Shown: positions 24,745 through 37,924, numbered from the stretch's first letter. The stretch: 64,000 nt of DNA from Saturnia japonica (GCA_033032175.1 CM065320.1:14775413-14839412), one strand, 5' to 3'. A program made the numbers and translations. The notes: a model not told the origin generated them from the letters alone.

Positions 24745-25008
24745 CACTTTAGGGGTAACACCTGATGGTAAGTGTAAGCCTACTGAATGGACTGGCTCTC
24801 AAGTGCAGCTGCCTGTGTACACCTATTGGGGCTTGACAAAAGATTTTTAACTTGAGGGTGGTAGCTGGCCATGCGGGAATTAGAAAAAGCCATACTACCA
24901 TGCTATGGTTTCATCACGATGTTTTCCTTTATCGAAAGCTTAGGCGTATTGCAGAGATTCGAACTCACGTCAATCGACGCGATGCTCGTACACTCTACCA
25001 CTAAGCCG
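24745..25008 (-). mobile_element. SINE family B, near full length (duplication unit 1)
   Basis: Runs from ACACCTGATGGTAAG to the tRNA-like end CTCTACCACTAAGCC. The B-box in reverse is AGAGATTCGAACTC. It is repeated 2750 bases downstream. Confidence 0.8.
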
Positions 25009-25680
25009 TTTTTGCTTTGACACAAAATAGCTAATAGTGGCGGAAAAGTATCAGAAAGGCTGATCTCCAAATAGGGAACAAACCAGGGAGTTTATTGAGT
25101 GGTTGCAGATCATTGTTCGTGTGTCGACAGTTTTTGTGTATATAATTGAGATTTGCCACTATTTTATTGTGTAAGAAAAATATTTATTAATATATATACA
25201 TATATACTGTAAGCAAAGTTACAGAAGTGTCTAATTCTGGGGAAAAATTAATTGGATAAAAAAAAATTCCTTGCAATCCTTTTTCAAATAAAAACGAATA
25301 ATTTACCCATGACTATCGTTAATACAATTATGGTAAAACTTAGAATAACGTAACTGAATATCTATGATACATCTCACGGTCATGTGGCACATTGCCACGG
25401 ACGATGAATGCATATTTTGAAGCATTATACTTACATTAATTCTAAACAAGTTTTGTGCATTGTGTGTTAAACACTTAACTACTGAGTTATTAATGCCTCA
25501 ACTGATGTATGTGAGGAAATGTTTGGAATCTTTAAAGTATAATTTAATATACGTAGGTATACAACGTATAATTATATATATCAACGGTATTTCATTATAC
25601 AATACATAAACTATTTATTTTTGCACCTTCATTGTTATAGGTGTAGTGTTGTGACCACAGTTTCAGTGATCTTAGGTGAC

Positions 25681-25760
25681 AATGTGACCTAAAATGGTAG
25701 CACGCTAAACCTAGTGGAAGACTGGCTTTCAAGTGCTGCTGCCGGAACACAATTATAAGT
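25681..25760 (-). mobile_element. SINE family B, tail fragment (unit 1)
   Basis: GACCTAAAATGGTAGCACGC through GCTGCCGGAACACAATTATA. The rest of the SINE is replaced by an unrelated repeat that begins with AGGGTTGCCAAC. Confidence 0.65.
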
Positions 25761-25799
25761 TAGGGTTGCCAACTTTTTATATCAAATATAGTGTTTGTG

Positions 25800-25950
25800 A
25801 CTATTTTATGTTGTGTCAATATATCCTTTTTATGGGTTATTGTACAGTACACCAAACATTAGGCAACTTAATTCTATAAAGTGTATTTTTCACACTTGAC
25901 ATTGGCAAAATTGCGTACATAGGCAGAAAGCCAAAATTATAGGGAAAAAA
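25800..25950 (+). repeat. dispersed repeat F (unit 1 of duplication)
   Basis: TACAGTACACCAAACATTAG, then GCAACTTAATTCTAT, then TACATAGGCAGAAAGCC matches the reverse strand at 59.1 kb. The surrounding block begins AGGGTTGCCAAC. Confidence 0.6.
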
Positions 25951-26287
25951 GTGATAAAGGCTGCAGCCTTAAAATATAGTAATTTTCCCTACAATTTTTT
26001 TTTGAAATATAATAGCCAGACCTCTAATATATTAGGATACAATGACAACACTATAGAGGTGCTTCGTGACAAACTGTCAACCTTTTTGAATTTAAACTTT
26101 TTGACACGATTAGTAGAGGATTAAAAAGAAAACTGCGCGCGCATGTTACTGAAGTGTGGCACAATGAAGCTAATCGTCATTTAAAAAGAAATCTATTTAA
26201 GTGGAATCGTTTAAAAAATATATATATATTAATTAAAAGATTTTTAACACACAAACAATATGTGTTTTTAGTGTAAGTTGATTCCGG

Positions 26288-26547
26288 CTGCCTCGTTAGC
26301 CTAGTGGTTGTAAGCGCGACTGCTATGACCGAGGTCCTGGGTTCGAATCCCAGGTCGAGCAAAGTGTTATTTGGGTTTTCCTATGAAATTCTCAGTAGCA
26401 GCTTAAAGTTTGGTTTCGTGCCCGATTAATGGTAATAGGCTCGCCCCCTATTACATGGGTCCTAAAAACATACTCGGCGAACTGTGGGTGTACATTAGTA
26501 CACCTCTGCTTAACCCTTCGGAGAATACAGGCGTGATGGTATGTTAT
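26288..26547 (+). mobile_element. SINE family A, second copy within the duplication
   Basis: Identical in the parts compared to the copy 2750 bases upstream, including the 11-base flanking repeat. It arose by the tandem duplication, not by a separate insertion. Confidence 0.92.
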
Positions 26548-26799
26548 GTTGATTCCGGTTCCACTGTAGATAAGACTGTGGAAAAATATTGAATCATTAA
26601 CTAATCAAGGGTGAATAAATTTTCATATTTGTTACTTAATAATGACAAAATTGTCTTCGACACGAGAAGATATTAAGGAAATATGGTTTTAGACATTTTT
26701 TCTCTCTCATATCATATGCTCGGTAAAATTTTAAAATATTATATCTTTATTATAAATATCAAATTATTACTAAATTTCGTAATATATTTTATAGGTTTA

Positions 26800-27142
26800 C
26801 TAGCTATGCCTGATTTTTTCACCAGTATCATCAAATTTATACGACCAACTTTCCACCGTACCGCGCCGCGCTCACTGCGTTGACAGTGTACCCCTGTAGA
26901 CTATTCGTTGTTATTACTTGACAACAGCTTACCGGATTGCTCGACATTTATAGTTACTGCTCCATTCTTTACGGTCATAGCGTAAAGTTATGTAGAACTA
27001 TAAAATAAATAACTTCAACTTCGCAATAAATAGGATATAAATTGTAAAAAAATTTTTGTTAAGTTTCCTCGTAGTTCCAGAGATTAGCGCGTTCAAGCAA
27101 GTTTAGAAATAATTTCTTCAGCTTAATAATATTATGTATATA
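26800..27142 (-). mobile_element. Helitron-like element (type 1), unit 2 copy
   Basis: Tandem-duplication copy of the element at 24050-24392. Confidence 0.65.
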
Positions 27143-27494
27143 ATTGAAGTACAAATTTTAATTAAAAAAAAAAAATAAAATTAATTAAAAATATCGTAGG
27201 TATAATAAGTATTGTAGATTTCACTAAAGATTATATATTTGACCATAAAGGCATAATAAAACTCGCGAGTCGCAAGATTTTCGCATATAGTTCATACTAA
27301 ATAGTTGTACCTAATTATTGCTTAATCTGTTTATAATGCTAATCGTATTAAATACCAACCGCTAATAGGTCTGGCAGAAGGTTAGTAGCTTCGCGGTGGC
27401 TCGGTGTAATAATAAGGTATATAGGTACCAATTCTCATTGCTATATCTTTACAAATGACGGATTTTCATACAAATTTTTAACCCCTTTTTTCAA

Positions 27495-27758
27495 CACTTT
27501 AGGGGTAACACCTGATGGTAAGTGTAAGCCTACTGAATGGACTGGCTCTCAAGTGCAGCTGCCTGTGTACACCTATTGGGGCTTGACAAAAGATTTTTAA
27601 CTTGAGGGTGGTAGCTGGCCATGCGGGAATTAGAAAAAGCCATACTACCATGCTATGGTTTCATCACGATGTTTTCCTTTATCGAAAGCTTAGGCGTATT
27701 GCAGAGATTCGAACTCACGTCAATCGACGCGATGCTCGTACACTCTACCACTAAGCCG
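27495..27758 (-). mobile_element. SINE family B, duplicate copy (duplication unit 2)
   Basis: Same sequence as at 24745-25008, created by the tandem duplication. Confidence 0.8.
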
Positions 27759-28431
27759 TTTTTGCTTTGACACAAAATAGCTAATAGTGGCGGAAAAGTA
27801 TCAGAAAGGCTGATCTCCAAATAGGGAACAAACCAGGGAGTTTATTGAGTGGTTGCAGATCATTGTTCGTGTGTCGACAGTTTTTGTGTATATAATTGAG
27901 ATTTGCCACTATTTTATTGTGTAAGAAAAATATTTATTAATATATATACATATATACTGTAAGCAAAGTTACAGAAGTGTCTAATTCTGGGGAAAAATTA
28001 ATTGGATAAAAAAAAATTCCTTGCAATCCTTTTTCAAAATAAAAACGAATAATTTACCCATGACTATCGTTAATACAATTATGGTAAAACTTAGAATAAC
28101 GTAACTGAATATCTATGATACATCTCACGGTCATGTGGCACATTGCCACGGACGATGAATGCATATTTTGAAGCATTATACTTACATTAATTCTAAACAA
28201 GTTTTGTGCATTGTGTGTTAAACACTTAACTACTGAGTTATTAATGCCTCAACTGATGTATGTGAGGAAATGTTTGGAATCTTTAAAGTATAATTTAATA
28301 TACGTAGGTATACAACGTATAATTATATATATCAACGGTATTTCATTATACAATACATAAACTATTTATTTTTGCACCTTCATTGTTATAGGTGTAGTGT
28401 TGTGACCACAGTTTCAGTGATCTTAGGTGAC

Positions 28432-28511
28432 AATGTGACCTAAAATGGTAGCACGCTAAACCTAGTGGAAGACTGGCTTTCAAGTGCTGCTGCCGGAACA
28501 CAATTATAAGT
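28432..28511 (-). mobile_element. SINE family B, tail fragment (unit 2)
   Basis: Tandem-duplication copy of the 25.7-kb fragment. Confidence 0.65.
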
Positions 28512-28549
28512 TAGGGTTGCCAACTTTTTATATCAAATATAGTGTTTGT

Positions 28550-28701
28550 GACTATTTTATGTTGTGTCAATATATCCTTTTTATGGGTTATTGTACAGTA
28601 CACCAAACATTAGGCAACTTAATTCTATAAAGTGTATTTTTCACACTTGACATTGGCAAAATTGCGTACATAGGCAGAAAGCCAAAATTATAGGGAAAAA
28701 A
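28550..28701 (+). repeat. dispersed repeat F (unit 2 of duplication)
   Basis: Tandem-duplication copy of 25800-25950. Confidence 0.6.
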
Positions 28702-29766
28702 GTGATAAAGGCTGCAGCCTTAAAATATAGTAATTTTCCCTACAATTTTTTTTTGAAATATAATAGCCAGACCTCTAATATATTAGGATACAATGACAAC
28801 ACTATAGAGGTGCTTCGTGACAAACTGTCAACCTTTTTGAATTTAAACTTTTTGACACGATTAGTAGAGGATTAAAAAGAAAACTGCGCGCGCATGTTAC
28901 TGAAGTGTGGCACAATGAAGCTAATCGTCATTGATAAGTATGTGAACTGATTTTACTAATTTTTTTTTTGTGAAAAATAATTTTAACTTGTATAAATAAA
29001 CATTATTTAAGTTTGATGGATGAAATATATAAAAGTTAATAAAGAAATTTACAGTATTACTTAATAGCTAACATCATTATATTGTTGGTAGGTACGGGAG
29101 ATAAAAAAATTGTTTTTTTTTTTCTTACGCCAAAGATATGTGATGTACATAACTAGACACTGTTACCTGAGACACAGGTTATACCTAGTTCAGGTGACAG
29201 GGTTCAGCCATACTTGATGTATTACATTGTATAAAATAAATGATTATGATTATGACCTACACATAATTTTTTTGTGAGATAATAATTGATTCTTTCAGCC
29301 TAACAAATATTATATTATACTGTTAGAACTTGTATAAGTACATCATTGTTACTTTCGTTAACAATAGGAGTAGGTACTTAGAAAGTTCAGGCTCCGTCGC
29401 ATCGTCGTGAGTCTAGACGCAGTAAACATATTTTGTTGTTGTTGTTATGTTTGGAATGATCTCGAATTACAATAATGGACTGCTTAACGAACAGTGTAAT
29501 AAATCTTTAAAGTACCTAAAACCTGAACAAACAATAAAACGAAACTATTCCTGAAACTTTCACCCCGCTTTTTAAACAGATATAAGCTAGCCACAGATCA
29601 ACCAAGCATACAGTTGATGATTATACATCGAAACGAAAAATAATAAATGAATATTGGAGGCGATCTACTAGTGAATAAGTCAAGCTTATGGTTGCGATTA
29701 CTACAGACCTTTAAGGATTGTTTAACTAACTTTGTATTGTGTGGAAAGAAATACCCAGCTGAGATT

Positions 29767-29855
29767 TAAAAACATTCCCGGCGAACTGTGGGTGTACATT
29801 TAGTACACCTCTGCCTAACCCTTCTGGGATACAGGCGTGATGGTGTGTGTATGTT
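29767..29855 (+). mobile_element. SINE family A, 3' fragment
   Basis: Only the body and tail remain (AACATTCCCGGCGAACTGTG to ACAGGCGTGATGGTGTGTG). The tRNA head is absent, as expected of 5' truncation. Confidence 0.8.
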
Positions 29856-29935
29856 TAGGAAATAAATACTTTAATCCGTTGTAAACGACGTTTTCTTTGC
29901 TGACGAGTTTAAAAATATTTAAAAAAATAAATCAA

Positions 29936-30217
29936 TCTATACTAATATTATAAAGCAGAAGAGATTATTTGTTTGTTTGAACGCGCTAATATCTGCAACT
30001 ATCAGCCAAATTAAAAAAAAATATCTTTGCATTTTATAACCCAAGTATTCAGGAAGGTTATAGGCTATGTAAAATCACGCTGCAACACATAGGAGCGGAG
30101 CAGTAACCGTGAACGTCAAATAATATGGCAAGCTGTAGAACAAATACACGGATGCGTACATGACGTTGCTATGGAAAGTTAAAACTTAACACGGGTGAAA
30201 CCTTGTGGTACAGCTAG
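29936..30217 (+). mobile_element. Helitron-like element, complete (type 1)
   Basis: 282 bases, A|TCTATACTAATATTATAAAG, then CAGAAGAG, GAACGCGCTAAT and CATAGGAGCGGAGCAG, to GTGAAACCTTGTGGTACAG, then CTAG|T. It is the smallest complete type-1 copy and serves as reference for the others. Confidence 0.8.
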
Positions 30218-30594
30218 TATTATTATAATTTTATAAAATAAATTCATAATTATCAATCTACTGAACCCACTCTGGAGAATAATACTCCTTCTCTATATTC
30301 GTACTAATAGCATTCAGATGTTGTCCATATTTCTACGTCATCCCACTCTGTCTATGTCTGTTAAAAAAAAACGAATGAATTTAGATTTGTATTGTATAAT
30401 AAACAATACTCGTTGTTACTAAAACTAAATCCCATTCTTGTAAAAACAATGCTAACCGATAAAACGTTTTAAAATATATCTACAAATATATTTTTATGTG
30501 AAGAAAAAGTTTATAATCTCCGAAATGTAACCTGATTTGTTTTATACACAAAAACAACTTCTACTTAGCAACAGACTTGTGCCATAAAATTACA

Positions 30595-30846
30595 ATTGTG
30601 GAACATAAGCCGCCATTTTGTAATGGCCGACGCGACGACGACGGCGGGAAAACCAGGGAGGGACCTTGACAACCGGTTACGCTGCGTGCGCGCACGATCG
30701 AGCGAGCTTTGCACGAACACAGCCTCTCGATAGATTTAGTTTGTTTTGAAAATGGAAAATGGATTTTTGTCAGACACATGCATTTAGCAAATATTCTTTT
30801 GTTATTTAAGTTGAGTCATTAAGTTTTATTTCAACAATAATATAAG
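30595..30846 (+). promoter_or_regulatory. CpG-rich block, possible third promoter
   Basis: CpG-rich sequence (GACGCGACGACGACGGCGGG, then GCTGCGTGCGCGCACGATCG) surrounded by AT-rich DNA. An ATG in good context at 30752 opens MENGFLSDTCI and stops after 11 codons without a usable donor. A consensus donor (TATAA|GTGAGTAAGG) follows near 30846, so a non-coding first exon is possible. Strand and function are uncertain. Confidence 0.25.
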
Positions 30847-31934
30847 TGAGTAAGGTAGTAAATAAAATAAAATATTTTACAATAATTATGGCTTGTGATA
30901 TTTAATTTGATATTTGTTGCTGATTTTAATAATATTATTGAATTAAATGAGATTTAATAAAATATACATTGCAAGTAATAATTTTTTTTTAAGTTATTAA
31001 TCATGGTTACGCAAACCAAGGACTTGCTAAGGTTAATAGTAACTACAGTTAAACATGTTTATATTAACACTTTTTCATAGTTCTCAGTTAGTTTTGAGAA
31101 GTCGTATCTCTTAGTCATTTATTTAAAGCTGGTCTTTGTATGTAACATGCGTGACCTATAAATAAATAATAAGTAGGTATTATCGATTTATATAGTAATA
31201 TAAATGAACGTTTGTATTCTAAAAGGTCAATTTATTTTTATTGTTCACTGATTAGTCACATTATTAACCTGATGGGTGTGTTTTTCATAATATCTACATT
31301 TTTGTTTACTAGTATAAGATTTCGTCATTAGAGGGCACTACAAATAAACGTATTTAATATTCAACACAAGAATGCAACTTACTTTAATCATTCACGAAGA
31401 CAAAAGAGTGATATAATCTTGCTGCATGTTGTTGATCACGTATGATGAATAAAAAAAAAATCTGACATAAAGCAAACACTAGCAAGGTTTTTCTTCGAAT
31501 GCTTTTTCAAGTACTAAATATTCACACTAGAAGGCAGGTCCTTCTTTCGTGTATTTTCCACGATATGTGATGAGAGATTTACAAATGGGAAATTAATATC
31601 TATGCTACCTGTTTGTAGCTTTGCCCTATTAAATTTCAAGACTCATTTTTAAATTACAAACGAGTTTCACGTTAAAGGCTCGTAAGCTTAGAGGGAGCAA
31701 AACTGCAACCGACAAAAGGTTACCAAATTGCCATTTACCGCGTAAATTAAGCGAGTAACACCGACATTATATGTGGACGCTTAGTTAATAATATTTACAA
31801 GTATTAGAGATATTACTGTGTCGTTATTGATTGACTGACGCAAATCTAAAGCGGAGCGAAAAACATAATATCTTTTTAAAATCCTTTATAGATTTAGAGT
31901 TTGGATAAAATCTAACCTGATCTTAAAGAAAGAT
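30847..31934. other. no recognisable feature
   Basis: AT-rich DNA following the 30.6-kb CpG block. No open frame of note. Confidence 0.45.
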
Positions 31935-32054
31935 GTGGCCCAAGATGGTGACGTGCTTAGCCTATTGGAAGGACTGACGTGTCAAATGCAGCTACTGGTA
32001 CATACTTATAGGTGCTTGGCGATAAGTTTTTAACTTGAAGATGGTAGCCAGCGA
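31935..32054 (-). mobile_element. SINE family B, tail fragment
   Basis: CCCAAGATGGTGACGTGC, then TGGAAGGACTGAC, then TTTAACTTGAAGATGGTAGC matches the body of the 14.8-kb copy. The tRNA head is missing. Confidence 0.7.
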
Positions 32055-33769
32055 TTGATTAATCTCAAGTGAGAGCTGAAACACTCCCAGCTAGCATGCC
32101 GCGCTATTTACTCTGTTACTTTTATTTGAATTACCTCTTATATTATATTACCTATGATAGTAAAATTAATCTGTAATTGTTATGTTTAGACTGTAAATTA
32201 TATAATAATATTATTTGTTTAGGAAGTAATTAAGCTACCTTTTACTATACGATATAACTTAAAGATATGACATTCTAAATAAAAAGATACATAACATGTT
32301 ATGTGCATAATTTCAAACCTTCAGTTGTTAGTGTGCCTTACTGTTGAAACAAGCATTTGCAGTTTTTATTTAAATAAACCATTAAATAGTTGTTACTAAA
32401 ATCACCTTCAAGTTTCGTGTAAAAAGTAAAAAAATGGCAAATGGGAAAATATAGTTTTTTTTATTTCTTTGTGATTTTTTTTTATTTTACCGGTCAACGT
32501 TGGAAACTTCGGATGTTTTTATTTTATCTACGTGTTGTGTATAATTTTGATTCTATGGAAATTATATTGTTTTTCAATATACATCTCAGTTAGACTTATT
32601 GCATATTTTTTTCTAGAAAAAAAAAGAAATAATTAACAAATAAATTAATATATTCAAACAGTGAAAACAATACAAGCCTTTTATGGGCATAACGATAGCG
32701 CGCTGTATCTAATCATATTTACGAACTTTGGTCTTAAGATATCTTCGTCACGCGATAAAAGCAGAATTTATTAAATAAATTACGATTTATTTGAAAGAAG
32801 TTACGTATTCAATCGTGAACTGTCCAAGGAGGTGCATTATCCAAATGAAAGCAATTAAATAAATAAAATTTATGTAACTTTTTTTTTACATAAATTAAGC
32901 TTCAACCTAATATAGTTTACGTAAGAACTTGGTACGTTGTGTTTTTTCCTGCTATATGTATACAAGTATCTATATTTTTAAATAATGTATAAAATGGTGT
33001 CGTTTTGGGATTGTGGGAAGTATGAAGATTTTTGTCCGGAGGATTTTTATTATTATCAGGTTTGTTTGATTTTGTATGTCTTATATAATTTTTAATATAA
33101 GCACTGAATTAGTACATATACGTTCTACAGATGATACGGTGCTTTTGTTACTTGAAACAAATCACGGTATATTGACTACAATCGAAAAAATAATTCTTCG
33201 TATATAAGTCTATTTATTTTGAACTCATTTAAAGGGCCTACGGGTAAAAGCATAGCAAATCGGCCCGGAAAGATATTTACATATTATTTGGAGGATATTA
33301 ACTCCATTGACTATTGGTTGTCGCGAAAAAGAGTAAAAATAGAAAATAATATTTACAATTCAATTTAAAAGTCAGAATACATTGACTCAACTGATTGATC
33401 TAAAATTCAGTATATTTTGGAAGTTCATAAAAGCTCTCAATAAAAATAATCCAAGGAAAAGTCTCCAAGTTATTTTTTTTACCTCTATTCAAGGTTGGCG
33501 CAATAATGAAATTATATATTTTTATAGCATTAACATACATTTTTTCAAAATAAAAAAGGTATATAGTAAAAATGATCTGTTATTATAAATAAATCATATG
33601 ATTACAAATATATTATATTGTCGCTGGTTCTTACCTATTTAAATAAAATTTATTTTTCTGTAACATGCATGGATATATTGTCTTTATTTTAGAAAAAAAA
33701 ACACGCGAAGTATTGAAATTACGAAGATATCAAGAATGATAAAAGAGGTCTAACCAAAGAGTATTTAAT
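32055..33769. other. no recognisable feature
   Basis: Very AT-rich. The 68-codon plus frame at 33382 is Lys/Ile/Phe-rich chance sequence. Confidence 0.45.
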
Positions 33770-34060
33770 AACCCCAGCACGCCGTTTCATAAAACATTAC
33801 TGGAGCGTTGTAATGTTTCAAATTCAAAAAAACGCTCCTGCAATGGTTTTGATTTTCTTTGTTCGTAAATTCGAAACATCGCGTGTTCTTTTTCCGAAAA
33901 TAATAACAATATTTCTATGTATGTTTGAGAAAAGCACTATATACGCCTTGGCGGAAATGGCAATTGCCTGTCTCGTATTAGTGAAGTCCTCGCCTACGGC
34001 TCGGCCTTCAAACTCATACTCGATCTGCAATTGCCTATTTGACGGCCTTTGCAATAGTGT
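33770..34060. repeat. unclassified block with 9-bp hairpin
   Basis: AAACATTAC and GTAATGTTT (about 33794-33820) form a perfect 9-bp stem around TGGAGCGTT. Downstream sequence (GAAGTCCTCGCCTACGGCTC) is GC-richer and open on both strands (94 and 76 codons). A repeat is likelier than a gene. Confidence 0.3.
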
Positions 34061-36817
34061 ACAAATATTTATCAGAACTAGTAAATTAATCAGATAATAT
34101 TAAAATTGAGTACGTAAAAGACCAATCAAACATACTAAAAACGTACAACTTCAGTCTCGTCATTTTAGCACAAGACTATAGGTGTTTTATTAAATATTTC
34201 TTCTATTCTTCTATTATTGTGCGCTGGGTTGGCGATTAAGTCATTGCTACTTAGGCTTATCTCTTATTTCAGAAGTGGGATATTATACACTGGTATTGCT
34301 CTATTTATCAATCATTAACAAATAACAAATAGTCCTTTGAATATAGCCCCAATGAAATATATTTCAAAAGCTATTTATAAATCTGCGTTAAAATACAATT
34401 GGTAATTTTCCCAGAAGAAATCATAAAACGTTCGATCCGGCATTAATACGTCACGGATGATAGTTATGAGATCATGACACATGTGATGACGGCATAAATG
34501 TTTAAGTTTGTTGTTAAATAAGGGTTTTCCTTATTACATTGTTATCAAATCGCATTAGTTTTGTGGCCACGCAGTTCCATTGTACAAATGGACTTTTGAT
34601 TAAAGTGATCTCTTAATTTTATTTTAATAACCATTTAAATTCAAGTTTAAGGTTATTCTCGTTGTTATATTTCTTAGATGTATTAGTTTTTATATAAATT
34701 AACACAGATAAGGATATATTGTCCACTTACGGCGTTTTTCAATAACATCAGAGATCACTATCCAGATTAATACATATTTTTACTGAGTAATAACTATATT
34801 TAACTAAGTATCGGCTTCCCTCTTATCTATCCAAGCTATTGGATATAGATATATTATGTCGATACAAAATACTATCCATAAATAGGTTATTGAAAGCGGT
34901 CGTTAAAGGTTAATAATAATTGAGGTAACCATTTGAGGTCATTCATGCAGCTCATTTCTACTCATAAAGGCTAAATTAGAATGAGTTTTGGCTATATCAA
35001 TCATACCTATTCAAACCAAAACAAAACAGTGCGACTACTACTTGGTTTGATAAATAATTTTCACCTTAAAAATATGGGGGTCAAGTGGGTTAATCAACAC
35101 ACCAGTCCACGGCCTGTTGTTGATACCAGACACTAAGATATCTATATTTTGTCATTTTACCGTTACGAATGATTTTCTTAAGCAGTTACTTTTTCTGTAT
35201 ATATTTTCCGTCATTAGTCAATAGATTATAAATTAATATTCAAACTATATGTAAATCATGAAATATTTTGTAGCCGATGTACAAATTACACAACATTGGA
35301 TTGATATACAAATAGTGTAAACCTTTCGACCTTCGAAAGTTACTTTTATAAGTGAAGGTGTTTGCTTAGCTTGATTCCAAAATAAATACATAAGCTGTGT
35401 GCGTAAATTATTCTTGTATAGTATACATTTCAAATTTTAGAAATAAATTATGTTCTTATAAAAATAACAAATTTATAATACGTATCGAGTAACATGATTT
35501 AATTATGCTTGTTGACAATTTATTAATAATTCAATTGTATACAATAATTTTATATTTTTGAAACTACTAATATATCTACTTTAGCTATATTTTCTTTGCT
35601 ACTTTCACGTGAAAATACGATGGATTTCCGCAAAGTAACGCCAATGTTAATGAAATATCAAATAGATACATATTATGTAGGTATCTGCAGCTTATAGACG
35701 AACAACCCACAGCTTAAACAGGTGGGTCTAAAAGTATGACATTTTGTACAGTCGTTCTTTATAGCGTAAGTGAGAACTAAGAACTGTTTTTTTATTTGAA
35801 GAATATATAGAATGATTCCCAAGATTTGCCAATGGAAAATTCTACCTAGTGCACGGCTAGTATTTCATAAACCTCCATTTTGCCATTTGTACTTGTCAAA
35901 AACAGTTGGTAAATAATTTGTGCTATAATTAATTGTACGTTCATTTTTTGCTATGCGACATTACATGTGACGTGGGCCGATGTATGGCGCGACCTTATGA
36001 ATGAGTTTTAATGTGACATAAGGCTGTATGCGGTTAGTCAGTCGGCAATTCCACTTACATAATTCACTTTGATTTATAAATAGATTCATGCAAATAAACT
36101 TGGAAATTTCAATGTTTGTCGTGAACTATTAATGTTTGCGTCGCAAAATTTTGTGTATGATACTGTAATGTATTCATTATAAAATAATATACATAGGACT
36201 AAAGAAACCTTTGCACTAAAAGTAAATAATAATTATGAGTGAACCAGTCAATAAATAATAGATATAATTTAGTGACACAAAACGATCTCGTTGATGTCTT
36301 TCACATGGCAATTATTTAATACACTAAAGAACATTTCTTTATATTATGTAAGTTGATAAAAAATAAATTTATTTATAGAAATAGTTCTTAAGTTATTAAG
36401 CGAAGTTGAAAGATTTAACGTCTTCTCATGTATTTTCTGTTAGCGTCACTGTCGAGGTGTGAAGTTAGATGTGGAACGATTTATAAATAAATTAATAATT
36501 CAGAATGGGTATTAACGTTCAGTACAATGAAAATTTTATGCTTTTTTTGTAATATCAACCAATACCATAAATTGTTTAGTCCATTTATTTATTTAAAAGC
36601 ATCATATTTATTTCAAAACACACAAAATCCACGAAATTGTAGGTATTCGTTTCGGCCTAGCGTTTTTATCTTTTGGTTTTTACTCCGCTCAAACCGTTAG
36701 ATTTAGGCTTTATATATCCTTAATCTTAAGGCTTTCAATCTGGACCAAGGGTTTTAAGGAGCACTTTTTTCTACCAAAAGTATTTTTACTCCAAGTAACT
36801 AAATGATTAAGTACATA
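34061..36817. other. no recognisable feature
   Basis: 2.7 kb of AT-rich sequence without a repeat match inside this window. Confidence 0.45.
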
Positions 36818-37064
36818 CTAGCTGTATCCGCGGCATTGTTCGTGGGGATATCGTAAAATAAAATAAATTGGTAATAGTCACTAAGCCCGCTCATTTACAT
36901 TTATTTAAAAGTATTTTATGTATTAATCCAGGTTATAAACTATCAGCGTGGCAAATTTCATCCAGATCCGTTTAGCCGTTTTTGCGTAATTGAGAAACAA
37001 ATATCCAAACATCTAAACGTCCACATACAAAATTTCATTTTAACATTTATAATATTATTATAGA
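36818..37064 (-). mobile_element. Helitron-like element, complete (type 3)
   Basis: 247 bases; minus strand A|TCTATAATAATATTATAAAT... through ACGCAAAAACGGCTAAACGG to CCGCGGATACAGCTAG|T. Canonical ends and A/T insertion site. Confidence 0.72.
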
Positions 37065-37424
37065 TTACCGCTTTGTAACTGGAATTTGATTATAACACTT
37101 GTGTACTGAACTTTATTAACATCTTTTCAACGACTAAACTGGGACGTTGCTGTGAAACATCTAATGCGGGGCGGTTCAAACCGATTGTTGGATCCAATAT
37201 TGGCGGATGTTGGTGTGGCGATGCTTTGGCCAAAGTTGGCGCTGTGGAACCCAGTACGTTTTTTTTAATAGACAAAATGGATAATTTTCTAGTTTCATGT
37301 TAAAACATGGATCGACTTAAAGCGGGTTGGTTGGCATCGCGACCGCCATATAAATCGTAATAAAATTAACATCTTCACAGTGACTTTCTTGTGGGTACTG
37401 GTACTGGTACAGTCAATCAATCAG

Positions 37425-37450
37425 TCAGTCACACACACACACACACACAG
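37425..37450 (+). repeat. (CA)n microsatellite
   Basis: A run of about nine CA units follows CAGTCAATCAATCAGTCAGT. Confidence 0.85.
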
Positions 37451-37924
37451 TTTTTTTTAAATATTTACTAAGACGTTTCACATCTGCCGGACTTGCTTTT
37501 TTTCCCGATGTATGTATTGACTTTCATAAGTGCCTTCTTAGGGCCTACATTCAATAAAATATTATTGATTTAGGTTTTTTTAATCAGATGTTTTACTGCA
37601 ATAATTCTGAGCTTGGGGAAAAAATCAATCACTAAATCGAGTTTATATGTTATAACCGGTTTAGTTGGCCCCTTTCGGTATTACTACGTCCTTGCTGTGT
37701 AAACCGTATGAATGAACTCCGGAAGGCGCCTGCATAATGACGTCATTGACCAATCACAGCTCTCACGACCCGACAAATATCCACATGTCAATAATTGTAA
37801 TAATTATTTAGTATATCATTATGAGTGTCATAAGAAAGCTCAAGGTCACTCAAAGGCCATACGACATTTCGACATAGGCCTAAAAAGTGATAGATTTGAA
37901 TGACAGTGGGCGAGGAATATAGCT

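Larger units (their letters stand above)
23430..26177 (+). repeat. 2.75-kb tandem duplication, copy 1
   Basis: First unit of a head-to-tail pair starting at CATTTAAAAAGAAATCTATT. Only two differences from copy 2 were noticed: a run near the start (AAAACTATATTTATT against AAAAAATATATATATATT) and one extra A in copy 2 near 28.03 kb. It contains a SINE, a Helitron-like fragment and two SINE-B pieces. Confidence 0.95.
26178..28931 (+). repeat. 2.75-kb tandem duplication, copy 2
   Basis: Second unit, directly abutting copy 1. The offset is 2748 at the left edge and 2751 at the right edge. The outer flanks share only CATT at the breakpoints (TTACATTTAAAAAG on the left, CGTCATTGATAAG on the right), a 4-base microhomology. 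Near identity implies a very recent event or an assembly duplication. Confidence 0.95.
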
